From JALZOC01 sp031361295 (GTDB taxonomy: Bacteria > Acidobacteriota > Vicinamibacteria > Vicinamibacterales > 2-12-FULL-66-21), in contig JANMCN010000292.1 of assembly GCA_031361295.1 (NCBI GenBank), positions 1 through 45,811 on the forward strand: 45,811 bases of DNA, read 5' to 3'. The notes beneath the pieces are model-generated. The model saw nothing but the letters and a program-made list of their open reading frames with translations. It made no database searches and had not been told where the DNA came from. Made by a program: the position numbers and the translations under genes. Positions 16,255 to 24,022 of the stretch are shown here, piece after piece. Within the stretch, counting starts at the first letter, position 1. Each line of letters starts with the position of its first letter.

Positions 16255-16646
16255 CGTCTGGCGAGGCCGCTCACGGGGATGGCGAGCTGCGGTGCAGGTT
16301 TGCGCTCGATCGGCAGTTTCGCCGAGGCCCACCCGGCGATGCCGCCTTGCAGCACCAACGCCCGATAGCCCAGACGGATGAGTCCCGCGGCCGCACGTTC
16401 GGCGACCAGTTCCTCCGGATCGGAGTCGTACAGAACGATGTCGCGGTTCGAGGGAAGGGTGGCGGGGTCCAACGCGATCGCTGACATACGAATGGCGCCA
16501 GGCAGCGAGATTGTGCTGTGCTCGTACGGATACTTCAGCCGGACGTCAACGATGACTGGGAACAGCGGACCCGAGGAGGGTGCCCCGGCGGCAGGGGCCT
16601 GCAGCCGTTGGGCGAGATCTTCCTTCGTGATACGCGGGATCGCCAT
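16251..16646 (-). CDS. Rhodanese-like domain protein without catalytic Cys
   Basis: A 131-residue single-domain rhodanese. The fold is seen in VIVDVRLKYPYEHSTISLPGA near the middle, then RDIVLYDSDPEELVAERAA, and GYRALVLQGGIAGWASAKLP at the end. In active rhodaneses the strand after VLY ends in a catalytic Cys with a C-x4-R loop; here it reads YDSDPEE, so both the Cys and the usual Arg are missing. Sulfur transfer is unlikely and a binding role is inferred. It is directly coupled (GTGA overlap) to the PolX-like gene. An ATG start at 16646 is followed by a normal N-terminus, and no signal peptide is present. Confidence 0.8.
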   Translation of the reverse strand: MAIPRITKEDLAQRLQAPAAGAPSSGPLFPVIVDVRLKYPYEHSTISLPGAIRMSAIALDPATLPSNRDIVLYDSDPEELVAERAAAGLIRLGYRALVLQGGIAGWASAKLPIERKPAPQLAIPVSGLARR

Positions 16647-16704
16647 CCCGCGTATTGTCGTCAGCAGCCGCGCGGGGTGTCAACTGCGCGCACGCGGCCC
16701 GGCT

Positions 16705-16854
16705 TTACCGCGAGTGCGAATGCGCGTGTCCGGGATGGACCACCCATCCCTGCGAGCGGCGGCCGCACGACACACAGCGGAGGAACATCGCTCCGCCATC
16801 GCATGACACGCTGTAGTCATGCCCGGTCACGTAACAGGTAATCCAGCTCCACAT
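16705..16854 (-). CDS. Small CxxC protein with His-rich tail (49 aa)
   Basis: Read from the ATG at 16854 as MWSWITCYVTGHDYSVSC. It then has FLRCVSCGRRSQGW, a zinc-knuckle-like CxxC, and ends in HPGHAHSHSR, a His-rich tail. Two Cys (about residues 7 and 18) precede the CxxC pair, so a small metal-binding protein is likely. A longer reading from 16914 adds a Pro/Phe segment that runs through the AT-rich promoter-like region and is less convincing. It lies 58 bases upstream of the rhodanese gene on the same strand and may be the first gene of that operon. Function unknown. Confidence 0.6.
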   Translation of the reverse strand: MWSWITCYVTGHDYSVSCDGGAMFLRCVSCGRRSQGWVVHPGHAHSHSR

Positions 16855-16860
16855 AAGGCC

Positions 16861-17103
16861 CCTTTTATTAAAGAATTGACATTCGCCCAAAGGCAAGGGC
16901 GATGCCATTGCCAAGGGCGGTCGCCCTACATGAATTCGTGTGCAGATCCGTGTTGTCGGGGGCTTCGCTTCCGCCGGCGCGTTTGCCAGCGAGGGTCGAA
17001 GTTGTACTCACGGTTACGATTCTGAAATGAACGCGGCTTGCGCTTGACAGGGGAGCGGAGCTGACTCTTCGCTCAAGCGCAGCGAGGCCGGGTGGCGACC
17101 AGG
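16861..17103. other. AT-richer intergenic region with small palindromes
   Basis: No gene is seen in this ~245-base gap. Its left end is AT-rich compared with the neighbours. It contains GGCAA/TTGCC (16892-16912 region) and AGGGCG-GT-CGCCCT (16915-16928), two short inverted repeats of intergenic-repeat type. On the minus strand TTGCCT, 18 bases, then TTTAAT could form a weak sigma70 promoter for the small CxxC gene. The right end is ordinary sequence up to the stop of the PEGA gene. Confidence 0.4.
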
Positions 17104-19872
17104 TTACGGCGTCTTCGTGAAGTCGACCGACGCGGTCGCCGGCAGATTGGCGTGAACCGTCGCTGTCAGCTTCCGGTCTCCCAGCTGCGGATGCTTGAAG
17201 GTGATCTCGTGGGTGCCGACCGCGACTTTGAGATTGGCGATCGGCGTGTCTCCCACTTTCTGTCCGTCGATCCAGACCTCCGCCCACGGGAGTGCGTTGA
17301 GGTTCAGTTCGCCGGTCGGTTGCACGTTGACGGACCGTTCTTCTCCCGGCTCGATCTCGACGCTCTGGGTCGAGCTGTAGCCAAGCTCCCGGTTGCTCAA
17401 GGTGAGCTGATGACGTCCCGGGGACAGCATCAGGCGGCCCTGCTCGGTCGTGCCGATCGAGCGTCCGTTCTCCGCGATGTCCAGCAAGAATGGGGCGAAC
17501 ACCGCCACCCACCCCGAATAGACGGGCACGTCGAGCGACGCCGTTTTTCCCGCCTCCACCCGAATGGTCTTCTTGACGGCTCCTGCAGCCGTCACGAAGG
17601 TGACCACGTGGCGCCCTGGCGCCACGGATTCGATCGTCAGCGGGGTCTCGCCTGCCGGTGTGCCATCGAGCAGGACGCGCGCGCCCGCCGGTTGGGTGAC
17701 GAGCGTCAGTGCGCCGGCCACGATCGCAGCCGGCTTCTGGGGCACTTTGGTAACCGGCGGCGGTGTGACTGAAACCTGCGGCTGCGGCCGGTCGATCAGG
17801 TACGGCCGCGCCACGGCGCCGGCACCCACGGCGATCAGCAACGCGGCGGCCGCCCCGAGCTTCCACTGGAGCGATGAGAACTTTGGCGTCCGGCTGCGAT
17901 CCCTGTAGGAGACCGCCGCGTTGTCGCTCGAGTCGTGCAGTTCCTGACGGCGAGCCGGCGGGCCGTAGCCCGACGAGACATCATTTTTTACGCGTATGGC
18001 GACCGGCGCCAGGGCCTGTTTGACCCCGATGGGCGCAGCCGCAATGGTTTGGACGACGGGCGCGGGCGCCGCTAATGTCCAGGCGGCCGCCGCTGGAGCG
18101 GCAGGCTCGCGAGGGTCGAACATCGGCGGATAGTAGGGCATCGGCGGGGCCGGCTGCCTCACCGGTGCCGGCGCAGCCAGGGGCGCGGTCGCGGGAACCG
18201 GTGCGGGCGGTGGCGTCGGGACGGGTGGCGGCGCGGGCGCAGGCTTCCCGTGGGACCGAAGCTTGTCGCGGTCCCGTTTTGCCCCCCGGCGGCGCTGACG
18301 CGAGGTCGGTGGAGCCTTCGGAGGCGCGGGAGGTGGCCCCGGGGGTGAGTCATCCACGGAGGCCGGCGCGTGCACGGGCTGCTCGATGACGGCTGCCGCC
18401 GCGGGTTCGTCGGTCTCGGCCGGGATCGGGTCGGCGAATGAGTCGGGAGTGGGCTCCTCGAACATGGCAGCCGGGACAGAAGCCTCGGCGTATTCCTGAG
18501 TGCTCTCGGTCTGCGCAGAGGATGCTTCCGTCGGGAGAGGGGTCGCAACAGGCTCGCTGACGCCGGCAGCGGGCTCACCCGCGGTGACGTCTCCCTCGAG
18601 GGCGCTGTCGTCGCCGCCGGCAAGCTGGGCCGCTTCGGGGTCCGGCGCGTCTTCCGGCTCGGGTTCCAGGTACGCCTCCGCGGTGGGCACCGACACAGGC
18701 ATCGCGGGAAACGCACTCACGGGCTCGTCGTCAGGGACCCGCTCCACGGAGATCTCGTACGGAGACGTCTCCGCCACGTGATCGCGTGTCGGTCGGTCGG
18801 ACTCCATCGCCGAGTCGAGTTCGATCTCGAACTCCAGCGCGGCGCTGACGCTTCTTGCGTTCTCGGCGCCGTCGCCGGCAGCGTCTGACGGATCGGCGTC
18901 CGAGAGCGCGTCGAACGTTTCGCGGACGGCCGCCGACTCGGGTTCTCGTTCCGGGAGCTCCTGCACGCGATTGAATTCCGAAACGAACGCGGCGAGAGCC
19001 GCGCGGCACCTCGAGACGCCGATCTCTCCCGCAAGCTGCCGCACGGCGGCGTCCGCGTCGTCTGCTGTCGGAAACAGGCGGCTTCCCGGGAGCGGGAGCG
19101 CGCGGTGCAGGAATCGTTGGAGTCCCGTCGCGAAGCGCGCGCTTCCGGAGATCTGCGCGATCTCGACGACCTCGGCCGCCGCGGCCGCGAGCCCGTCGGG
19201 GAATTCGGAGGCGCGAATCGGACGCCCGATGACGATCATCACCGCCGTCAACGCCGCCTGCGCGACGTCGGCGCCTGCGTCGAACCTCCCGGCCCCCGCC
19301 GCCGGCGGCATGGCGATCCCGAACTGCCGCCAGAGGCGCCGGCGATCGAGTTTCAGTCGTTCGAACGTGTGCGAGAAAATCCAGTCGAGGAGCACCACCT
19401 GGCCGGCGGGAGTGACGATGATGCGGCCGGGGCCCACGGCGCCGTGGGCAAAGCCTGTGGACGCATGCAGCGTGGCGAGCGCCGGGAGGATCTCGAGGAG
19501 GAATCCCAATGCCGCATCGACCCCAGGTGGCGTGGTGTCGTCGGCTCCATCGCGCCCCAGGCCGTCGAGAACGTCCGCCAGCCGATTACCCGGCACGAAC
19601 TCTGAGACGATGACCACGGCGCCGCTGCGCGGATCGCGTTCAGCGCTGCGCGGGTGCGCAAACCGCTCGTCTTCGAACGCCGCGCCGAGGTCCATCCGCT
19701 GGCGGATGGCCCGCTCGAAGGCGCCGAACTCTGGCCGGAGCTGGAGGCGCTCGAGGATCCCGCCGGTCTCCCGGTCGAACATCAGCGTTCGCAGCCCGAG
19801 ACCGTCCTCGTACCCGGACGTCGAGAGAGATGCGGGCACAGGGGGTGGTGGCACTGACATCAGCGGCGTCAT
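17104..19872 (-). CDS. Pseudokinase-TM-triple PEGA protein (922 aa)
   Basis: The N-terminal ~300 residues look like a degenerate Ser/Thr protein kinase: LHASTGFAHGAVGPGRIIV occupies the catalytic-loop position, but HRD has become HGA and DFG has become DWI, so it should not phosphorylate. A ~360-residue Ala/Pro/Glu-rich linker follows, basic near its end. One membrane segment lies near residues 671-690 (WKLGAAAALLIAVGAGAVA). Three PEGA-type beta repeats fill the C-terminus, marked by AGARVLLDGTPAGETPL, ENGRSIGTTEQG, and AEVWIDGQKVGDTPI. A cytosolic pseudokinase with extracytoplasmic PEGA domains is inferred, suggesting an envelope sensor or scaffold. Start 19872; 19860 is also possible. Confidence 0.8.
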   Translation of the reverse strand: MTPLMSVPPPPVPASLSTSGYEDGLGLRTLMFDRETGGILERLQLRPEFGAFERAIRQRMDLGAAFEDERFAHPRSAERDPRSGAVVIVSEFVPGNRLADVLDGLGRDGADDTTPPGVDAALGFLLEILPALATLHASTGFAHGAVGPGRIIVTPAGQVVLLDWIFSHTFERLKLDRRRLWRQFGIAMPPAAGAGRFDAGADVAQAALTAVMIVIGRPIRASEFPDGLAAAAAEVVEIAQISGSARFATGLQRFLHRALPLPGSRLFPTADDADAAVRQLAGEIGVSRCRAALAAFVSEFNRVQELPEREPESAAVRETFDALSDADPSDAAGDGAENARSVSAALEFEIELDSAMESDRPTRDHVAETSPYEISVERVPDDEPVSAFPAMPVSVPTAEAYLEPEPEDAPDPEAAQLAGGDDSALEGDVTAGEPAAGVSEPVATPLPTEASSAQTESTQEYAEASVPAAMFEEPTPDSFADPIPAETDEPAAAAVIEQPVHAPASVDDSPPGPPPAPPKAPPTSRQRRRGAKRDRDKLRSHGKPAPAPPPVPTPPPAPVPATAPLAAPAPVRQPAPPMPYYPPMFDPREPAAPAAAAWTLAAPAPVVQTIAAAPIGVKQALAPVAIRVKNDVSSGYGPPARRQELHDSSDNAAVSYRDRSRTPKFSSLQWKLGAAAALLIAVGAGAVARPYLIDRPQPQVSVTPPPVTKVPQKPAAIVAGALTLVTQPAGARVLLDGTPAGETPLTIESVAPGRHVVTFVTAAGAVKKTIRVEAGKTASLDVPVYSGWVAVFAPFLLDIAENGRSIGTTEQGRLMLSPGRHQLTLSNRELGYSSTQSVEIEPGEERSVNVQPTGELNLNALPWAEVWIDGQKVGDTPIANLKVAVGTHEITFKHPQLGDRKLTATVHANLPATASVDFTKTP

Positions 19873-20029
19873 TGCGAGTCTGCAACCTGCGCTCCACCAA
19901 AGATGTGCTGGACGTCGCCAAAAACCGCCGCAATCGGTTCTGCCGATGCGACGTGTGCGTGTGGATCCGGCGCATGATCACCAGACCGTCACGGAAATCG
20001 CAATTTCGTAATTCGCGATAGATTGGTGT
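19873..20029. promoter_or_regulatory. Divergent intergenic region with AT-rich palindrome
   Basis: This 157-base gap separates the divergent PEGA gene and a small plus-strand ORF. At 19994-20007 GAAAT and ATTTC form a short inverted repeat, and CGCAATT/AATTCGCG nearby is also symmetric, making an operator-like site next to the right-hand gene. No clear -35/-10 pair can be named for the PEGA gene. Confidence 0.3.
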
Positions 20030-20032
20030 GTG

Positions 20033-20266
20033 ATGTCGGATCGGAACGAACTCCAGGCGCTGCAGGCCGCGCTGCGCGGCGCGCTGGCCATGACGGCGGC
20101 GCTGGCGCGGATCAGCGATCGCATCACGTCGCTCGATCCGGACGCGGAGATCAGCGGCGCCGACGTCGAGGAGCTGGCTCGCCTGACGCTCGCCCACGCG
20201 GTGTCGTCGCAGGCGCTCCGCGGCCTCGTCGAGACCATGCGCACGCGTCGCGAGTCAGGCGCCTGA
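20033..20266 (+). CDS. Small hypothetical protein (77 aa)
   Basis: Read from the ATG at 20033 (a GTG lies directly before it). It begins MSDRNELQALQAALRGALAM and continues as Ala/Leu/Arg-rich amphipathic helices with a C-terminal TMRTRRESGA-type basic end. Composition and helical pattern fit a real small protein, but I recognise no family. It lies between the divergent PEGA gene and tRNA-Ala. There is no clear ribosome binding site, so confidence is limited. Confidence 0.45.
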   Translation: MSDRNELQALQAALRGALAMTAALARISDRITSLDPDAEISGADVEELARLTLAHAVSSQALRGLVETMRTRRESGA

Positions 20267-20374
20267 CGGCGAGGGCGGTGCCTTGCGCGGCAGCGATGCG
20301 AATGCTCGACTTGCCGGTGCGTCGCGCAGGACGCGCAGGCGAGGGCCTGTGCGGGGGCAATCGCGTCTGCCTCG

Positions 20375-20404
20375 TTGCGCGGCTCCGAAATCGCGTGGTA
20401 GAAT
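20375..20404 (+). promoter_or_regulatory. Sigma70 promoter of tRNA-Ala
   Basis: TTGCGC at 20375-20380 and TAGAAT at 20399-20404 are separated by 18 bases. The start of transcription would be near 20411, about 54 bases before the mature tRNA 5' end, a usual leader length. No other gene is near. Confidence 0.5.
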
Positions 20405-20464
20405 CGCGATTCGTGCCTGAGCAGGAAGCGCATCCTGTGCCGGTGCGATCCATCTCGAGAGCAG

Positions 20465-20540
20465 GGGCGCGTAGCTCAGCTGGGAGAGCGCTGCGTTCGC
20501 AATGCAGAGGTCGGGAGTTCGATCCTCCCCGCGTCCACCA
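20465..20540 (+). tRNA. tRNA-Ala (anticodon CGC)
   Basis: A complete 76-base cloverleaf with encoded CCA. The acceptor stem pairs GGGCGCG with CGCGTCC, including one G-U pair. The D arm is GCTC-AGCTGGGA-GAGC. The anticodon stem CTGCG/TGCAG closes the loop TTCGCAA, giving anticodon CGC (codon GCG). The T arm holds GTTCGATC. The discriminator is A, then CCA at 20538-20540. Codon GCG is common in these GC-rich genes, so a dedicated CGC isoacceptor makes sense. Confidence 0.95.
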
Positions 20541-20593
20541 ACCTTCGCTCGATCAAACGGAGGTTGCCCGCCGTAGCGCCCGTGCGCGAAGGT
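20541..20593 (+). terminator. Inverted repeat after tRNA-Ala
   Basis: ACCTTCGC at 20541-20548 directly after the CCA pairs with GCGAAGGT at 20586-20593. The 37-base loop contains AGGTTGCCCGCC. It may stop or process the tRNA transcript; no T-tract follows, so the terminator role is inferred. Confidence 0.35.
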
Positions 20594-20724
20594 GGGCCTC
20601 TCTCGAGAACACGCTACGGCCGCCAGGCCACTGCGCGGTGATTGCAACCGTCTCCGTGGCCAGTCCCTCACTTTCACGTATCCTCAGCGCATTCTGTCGC
20701 GGTCACCTCGAAAGGAGATTTGCC

Positions 20725-21021
20725 GTGCGCCCAGTCACGCTCGCAACGGCCGCCATAGTTACCGCTGGCGCTCTTTACGGCGCCGCGGCCACGACGCGTG
20801 CCCAGGACACGCCCACACGTCCGTTTTCGGTTGGCGACACGATTGTCCTGGCCTATTCGAACGAGGGTGAAAACCGGTGCATCGTCGGCGAGGTTCGCGG
20901 AGAGTTCGTGCGCTGCGCCGAATCGAAGGACGACACGCCCTTTGCGTTCAACCGGCCCAAGACCGAGTATTGGTACAATCTCACGACGGTCAAGTACATC
21001 GCCAGGTCGATTCCGCGTTGA
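20725..21021 (+). CDS. Small secreted hypothetical protein (98 aa)
   Basis: A GTG start at 20725 is fixed by a strong ribosome binding site (AAGGAG at 712-717 of the 20.7 kb block, seven bases upstream). The protein starts with a signal peptide, VRPVTLATAAIVTAGALYG then AAATTRAQ, with likely cleavage after RAQ. The mature ~70-residue part has a beta-type pattern with VGDTIVLAYSNEGENRCIVG and ends WYNLTTVKYIARSIPR. Two Cys could form a disulfide. No known family is recognised. It is probably periplasmic and transcribed alone. Confidence 0.72.
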   Translation: MRPVTLATAAIVTAGALYGAAATTRAQDTPTRPFSVGDTIVLAYSNEGENRCIVGEVRGEFVRCAESKDDTPFAFNRPKTEYWYNLTTVKYIARSIPR

Positions 21022-21099
21022 TTTCGGCATCGCGGTCGCGGCCCACGTGCCGCTGCGGAACCGTTGGCGGCGAACAGCCGCCGCATTACACTCAGCGTC

Positions 21100-21318
21100 A
21101 TGGCCAACCCGGTTCTCTCGTTGAAGCACCTGCCGGCCGACGACAACCAGCGCTGCAGCGGGTGCGGCGCCGAGTTCGTGCCGTCGGAAGACTCCGGCTC
21201 GCGGCAGCTCCGCCTCCAGGGGGGCGATGTGTCGTTCGGCGCGCTGCTCTGTGGCGGATGTCACTCGAAGTGGTCCCACGGCACGCCGCTGACGCTGAAA
21301 GGACCCCTGGCGGGCTGA
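21100..21318 (+). CDS. Small two-CxxC zinc-ribbon-like protein (72 aa)
   Basis: Read from the ATG at 21100 (MANPVLSLKHLPADDNQ). Two CxxC pairs, RCSGCGAEF and LLCGGCHSKW, are about 35 residues apart and suggest a zinc ribbon or a small redox/metal site. The ORF is open to 21064, but that N-terminus is basic and less natural. It is followed immediately by a hairpin and then by the convergent thrC. Family and function are not recognised. Confidence 0.6.
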   Translation: MANPVLSLKHLPADDNQRCSGCGAEFVPSEDSGSRQLRLQGGDVSFGALLCGGCHSKWSHGTPLTLKGPLAG

Positions 21319-21338
21319 GCGGGCAATCAGCGCCCGCT
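21318..21338 (+). terminator. Hairpin at the end of the zinc-ribbon gene
   Basis: AGCGGGC / GCCCGCT, a perfect 7-bp stem with a seven-base loop, begins at the last base of the stop codon. It is GC-rich and in terminator position, without a clear T-run. A second inverted repeat, CTGACGTT/AACGTCAG (21356-21363 and 21380-21387), overlaps the thrC stop and may end transcription from the other side. Confidence 0.4.
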
Positions 21339-21383
21339 GAACGGCGCTCGGTGCACTGACGTTGCACGTAGCAGACGCGAACG

Positions 21384-22559
21384 TCAGATGTACTTCAGCG
21401 CGCCGCCGGTGTTGAAGACGACGACCGTGTCGTCCGACTCGATCAGTCCCTGAAGGCGGAGCACCCGCGCGGCGTGCAGGGCCGCGCCTCCCTCGGGCGC
21501 CGCGCTGATCCCCTGGCGCGATCCCAGCTCCCGCATCCCGCGCAGCATGTCATCGTCGCTCACGGCGACGGCAGTGCCGCCGCTCTCGCGTACAGCTCTG
21601 AGGACGAGGAAGTCGCCGAGAGCTTTCGGGACGCGCAGGCCGTCGGCGATCGTTCGCGCGTTTTCCCACATCTCCGACCGATCCTCGCCCCGCTCGAACG
21701 CACGGACGATTGGCGCACAATGTTCGGCCTGGACGGAGACCATGCGCGGGCGCGGGGAACCCGCCGGCTTCCAGCCGATCGCTTCCATCTCCTCGAAGGC
21801 TTTCCACATGCCCACCATGCCGGTGCCGCCCCCCGTCGGGTAGATGATCCAGTCTGGAAACGTCCAGGCCATCTGCTCGCCGAGCTCGAACGCCATCGTC
21901 TTCTTGCCTTCGATGCGATACGGCTCCCGGAGCGTGGACATGTCATACCAGCCGAGCGGGCGCCCTCGCTCCGCCGCGATGCGGCCGGCATCGGTGATCA
22001 AGCCGTCCACGAGCGTCACGTCGGCGCCGTACAGCTCACATTCGCGGATGAACGGGAGCTTGACGTCCTTCGGCATGAAAACCTTCGCCTGCAGCCCCGC
22101 AGCCGCCGCGTAGGCGGCCACTGCGTTTGCGGCGTTGCCGGCCGACGGCACGGCCAGGACCGTTGCGCCTAGATGCGCCGCTCGGGTTACCGCAGCCGAG
22201 AGGCCGCGCGCCTTGAACGAGTTGGTGGGATTGAGCGATTCGTCCTTGATGAAGAGCCGCGAGAGACCGATGTCAGCGCCGAGACGCCGCGCATGGATCA
22301 GGGGAGTCCAGCCCTCGCCCAGGGTGATCGGCTCCTCGCCGGCGAAGAGGGGCATCAGCTCGCGATAGCGCCACATGGATGCCTCACGACCGCTCAGCGA
22401 GTCGCGGCTCCAGGCGCGTGCCGCCGCCAGGTCGTAGCGCGCGAGCAGGGGAGCACCGCAGGTGCAGAGGTGCTGTTCCGTGCGGGCGTCGTAGGGTCCC
22501 GCGCCGCACGGGACGCTGCAGTCGAGATGAGAGAAGTAGGTGCGACCGTCGGCGTTCAA
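21384..22559 (-). CDS. thrC: Threonine synthase (PLP, zinc-ribbon type)
   Basis: 391 residues. Threonine synthase makes threonine from O-phosphohomoserine. An N-terminal Cys cluster (CSVPCGAG and LCTCGAPL) forms the small zinc ribbon seen in many ThrC proteins. The PLP Lys is in NPTNSFKARG (Lys116), the phosphate loop is VPSAGNAANAVAAYAAAAG, and the late PTGGGTGMVGMWKAF is typical. A start at TTG 22559 with GAAGG six bases upstream is the best fit. The gene follows frr by 46 bases, so it may be the last gene of the ribosomal operon. The related dehydratase or cysteate-synthase-like functions are less likely. A 13-base repeat flanks it at both ends. Confidence 0.82.
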   Translation of the reverse strand: MNADGRTYFSHLDCSVPCGAGPYDARTEQHLCTCGAPLLARYDLAAARAWSRDSLSGREASMWRYRELMPLFAGEEPITLGEGWTPLIHARRLGADIGLSRLFIKDESLNPTNSFKARGLSAAVTRAAHLGATVLAVPSAGNAANAVAAYAAAAGLQAKVFMPKDVKLPFIRECELYGADVTLVDGLITDAGRIAAERGRPLGWYDMSTLREPYRIEGKKTMAFELGEQMAWTFPDWIIYPTGGGTGMVGMWKAFEEMEAIGWKPAGSPRPRMVSVQAEHCAPIVRAFERGEDRSEMWENARTIADGLRVPKALGDFLVLRAVRESGGTAVAVSDDDMLRGMRELGSRQGISAAPEGGAALHAARVLRLQGLIESDDTVVVFNTGGALKYI

Positions 22560-22570
22560 GATCAGCCTTC

Positions 22571-22610
22571 GTACTTCAGCGCGTTCGTACTTCAGCCTTT
22601 GTACTTCAGC
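22571..22610. repeat. Degenerate GTACTTCAGC tandem repeat
   Basis: Three copies of GTACTTCAGC lie at 22571, 22587 and 22601, spaced 16 and 14 bases. A fourth copy (GTACTTCAGCGCG) sits at 21390 in the 3' end of thrC, identical for 13 bases with the first copy. The repeat spans the thrC/frr gap and the frr stop, and supplies the ribosome binding site (GAAGG) of thrC. Confidence 0.65.
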
Positions 22611-23178
22611 CCTTCCCCAGCAGTTCTCCGTCCTTCTTTTTCTGAAGGTCGTCGATCGTGCTGATGTGCTGATCGGTGAGCTTCTGCACCTCGTCCAGGC
22701 CGCGCCGCTCGTCGTCTTCCGAAATGGCGTGATCCTTCAGCATCTTCTTCATCTTGTCGTTCGCATCCCGGCGGACCTGGCGCACGCCGTTGCGCCCTTC
22801 CTCGGCGTGCTTGTGCACGATCTTGGAGAGCTCCTTGCGGCGTTCTTCCGTCAGCGTCGGGATCGGAATGCGGACCACCTTGCCGTCGTTCGTCGGATTC
22901 AGCCCGAGGCTCGAGCTGCGGATGGCCTTCTCGATCGCGCCCATCAGGCCCGGATCGAAGGGGGACGCGAGCAGCAGCGTCGGCTCGGGAATCGACAGCG
23001 AGGCCACCTGGTTGAGCGGCATCATGGATCCGTAGGCTTCGACGTGCACGGTGTCGAGCATGTTCACGGAGGCACGGCCTGTCCGCACGCCTGCGAGTTC
23101 CCGGCGCACGTGATCGATCTGCGCCTCCATCCGCTTCCTGACTTCGCTGAACAGGCCCTTGAGATCGCTGACGTCCAT
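22606..23178 (-). CDS. frr: Ribosome recycling factor
   Basis: 190 residues, the normal length of RRF, which splits the post-termination ribosome with EF-G. Signatures are RTGRASVNMLDTVHVEAYGS, PLNQVASLSIPEP, and the C-terminal helices with KKMLKDHAISEDDERRG and DDLQKKKDGELLGKG. It starts with ATG 12 bases after the pyrH stop. It is part of rplM-rpsI-rpsB-tsf-pyrH-frr, a standard translation and nucleotide cluster. Confidence 0.96.
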   Translation of the reverse strand: MDVSDLKGLFSEVRKRMEAQIDHVRRELAGVRTGRASVNMLDTVHVEAYGSMMPLNQVASLSIPEPTLLLASPFDPGLMGAIEKAIRSSSLGLNPTNDGKVVRIPIPTLTEERRKELSKIVHKHAEEGRNGVRQVRRDANDKMKKMLKDHAISEDDERRGLDEVQKLTDQHISTIDDLQKKKDGELLGKG

Positions 23179-23190
23179 GATTGCGGTACC

Positions 23191-23904
23191 TTACGCCGTT
23201 ACTTTGGTGCCGATCGGCTCGCCCGCAATCACGCGCCGGAGGTTCCCGGCGGTGCGCAGGTTGAACACGACGATCGGCAGTTTGTTGTCCATGCACAGGG
23301 AGATGGCCGTCGCATCCATCACCTTCAGGCGCTGCTCGAGGACCTGGAGGTACGAGATTTCCGAAAACTTGGTGGCGGTCGGGTCGAGCATCGGGTCGGC
23401 CGTGTAAATGCCGTCCACCTTGGTGCCCTTGAGGATCACGTCTGCCTTCATCTCCATCGCGCGGAGGGCCGCCGCCGTATCGGTGGTGAAATACGGATTG
23501 CCGGTGCCCGCCGCGAAGACGACGACGCGGCCCTTTTCGAGGTGGCGGACCGCCCGCCGGCGAATGAAGGGTTCGGCGACCGCGCGCATCTCGATCGCGG
23601 TGACGACGCGCGTCGTGACACCGACGTGCTCGAGGGCATCCTGCAGCGCCAGCGCATTGATGACCGTTGCGAGCATCCCCATGTAGTCGGCCGTCGCGCG
23701 GTCCATTCCGCGCGCGCTCGCGGCAAGACCGCGGAAGATGTTGCCGCCGCCAATCACGACCGCCGTCTGCACGCCGAGCTGCTGGATTTCGCGGATGTCC
23801 TTCGCGATCTGGGTGGCAACCGCGGGGTCGATGCCGTATTGCTGTTCGCCCATGAGGGCTTCGCCGGAGAGCTTCAGAAGGACGCGCTGGTAGGCGGCAG
23901 ACAT
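23191..23904 (-). CDS. pyrH: UMP kinase
   Basis: 237 residues of the amino-acid kinase fold; makes UDP from UMP with ATP. Seen: RVLLKLSGEALMGEQQYGID, VVIGGGNIFRG, MDRATADYMGMLATVINALA, and FAAGTGNPYFTTDTAAALRA with VKLTD-type KVDGIYTADP. The ATG at 23904 gives the typical N-terminus. It lies between tsf and frr in the usual order. Confidence 0.96.
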   Translation of the reverse strand: MSAAYQRVLLKLSGEALMGEQQYGIDPAVATQIAKDIREIQQLGVQTAVVIGGGNIFRGLAASARGMDRATADYMGMLATVINALALQDALEHVGVTTRVVTAIEMRAVAEPFIRRRAVRHLEKGRVVVFAAGTGNPYFTTDTAAALRAMEMKADVILKGTKVDGIYTADPMLDPTATKFSEISYLQVLEQRLKVMDATAISLCMDNKLPIVVFNLRTAGNLRRVIAGEPIGTKVTA

Positions 23905-24022
23905 ATCCGCGCGATTATATCAACGGAGGGTCCATTGGCGGCGGAAGTGCGGAACCGGGTGCCGAATCAGGAACCGCCTGCATCAGCACCCGGATCGCGG
24001 AACACGAACCCGGAACCCGAAA
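23905..24022. other. pyrH-tsf gap with GAACCCGGAAC repeat words
   Basis: This 118-base gap carries degenerate repeats such as GGAACCGGGTG and GAACCCGGAACCCGA (24006-24020), similar to those between kdsC and kdsD. No gene, promoter or hairpin with T-run is seen. Confidence 0.5.

Noticed and set aside
20023..20724. A frame from 20023 running into the small secreted protein
   Set aside because: It passes straight through the tRNA-Ala gene; the ribosome binding site and GTG at 20725 mark the true start.
22560..22610. CRISPR-like array from repeated GTACTTCAGC
   Set aside because: The units are 10 bases with 4-6 base spacers and overlap a coding end; no cas genes are present.
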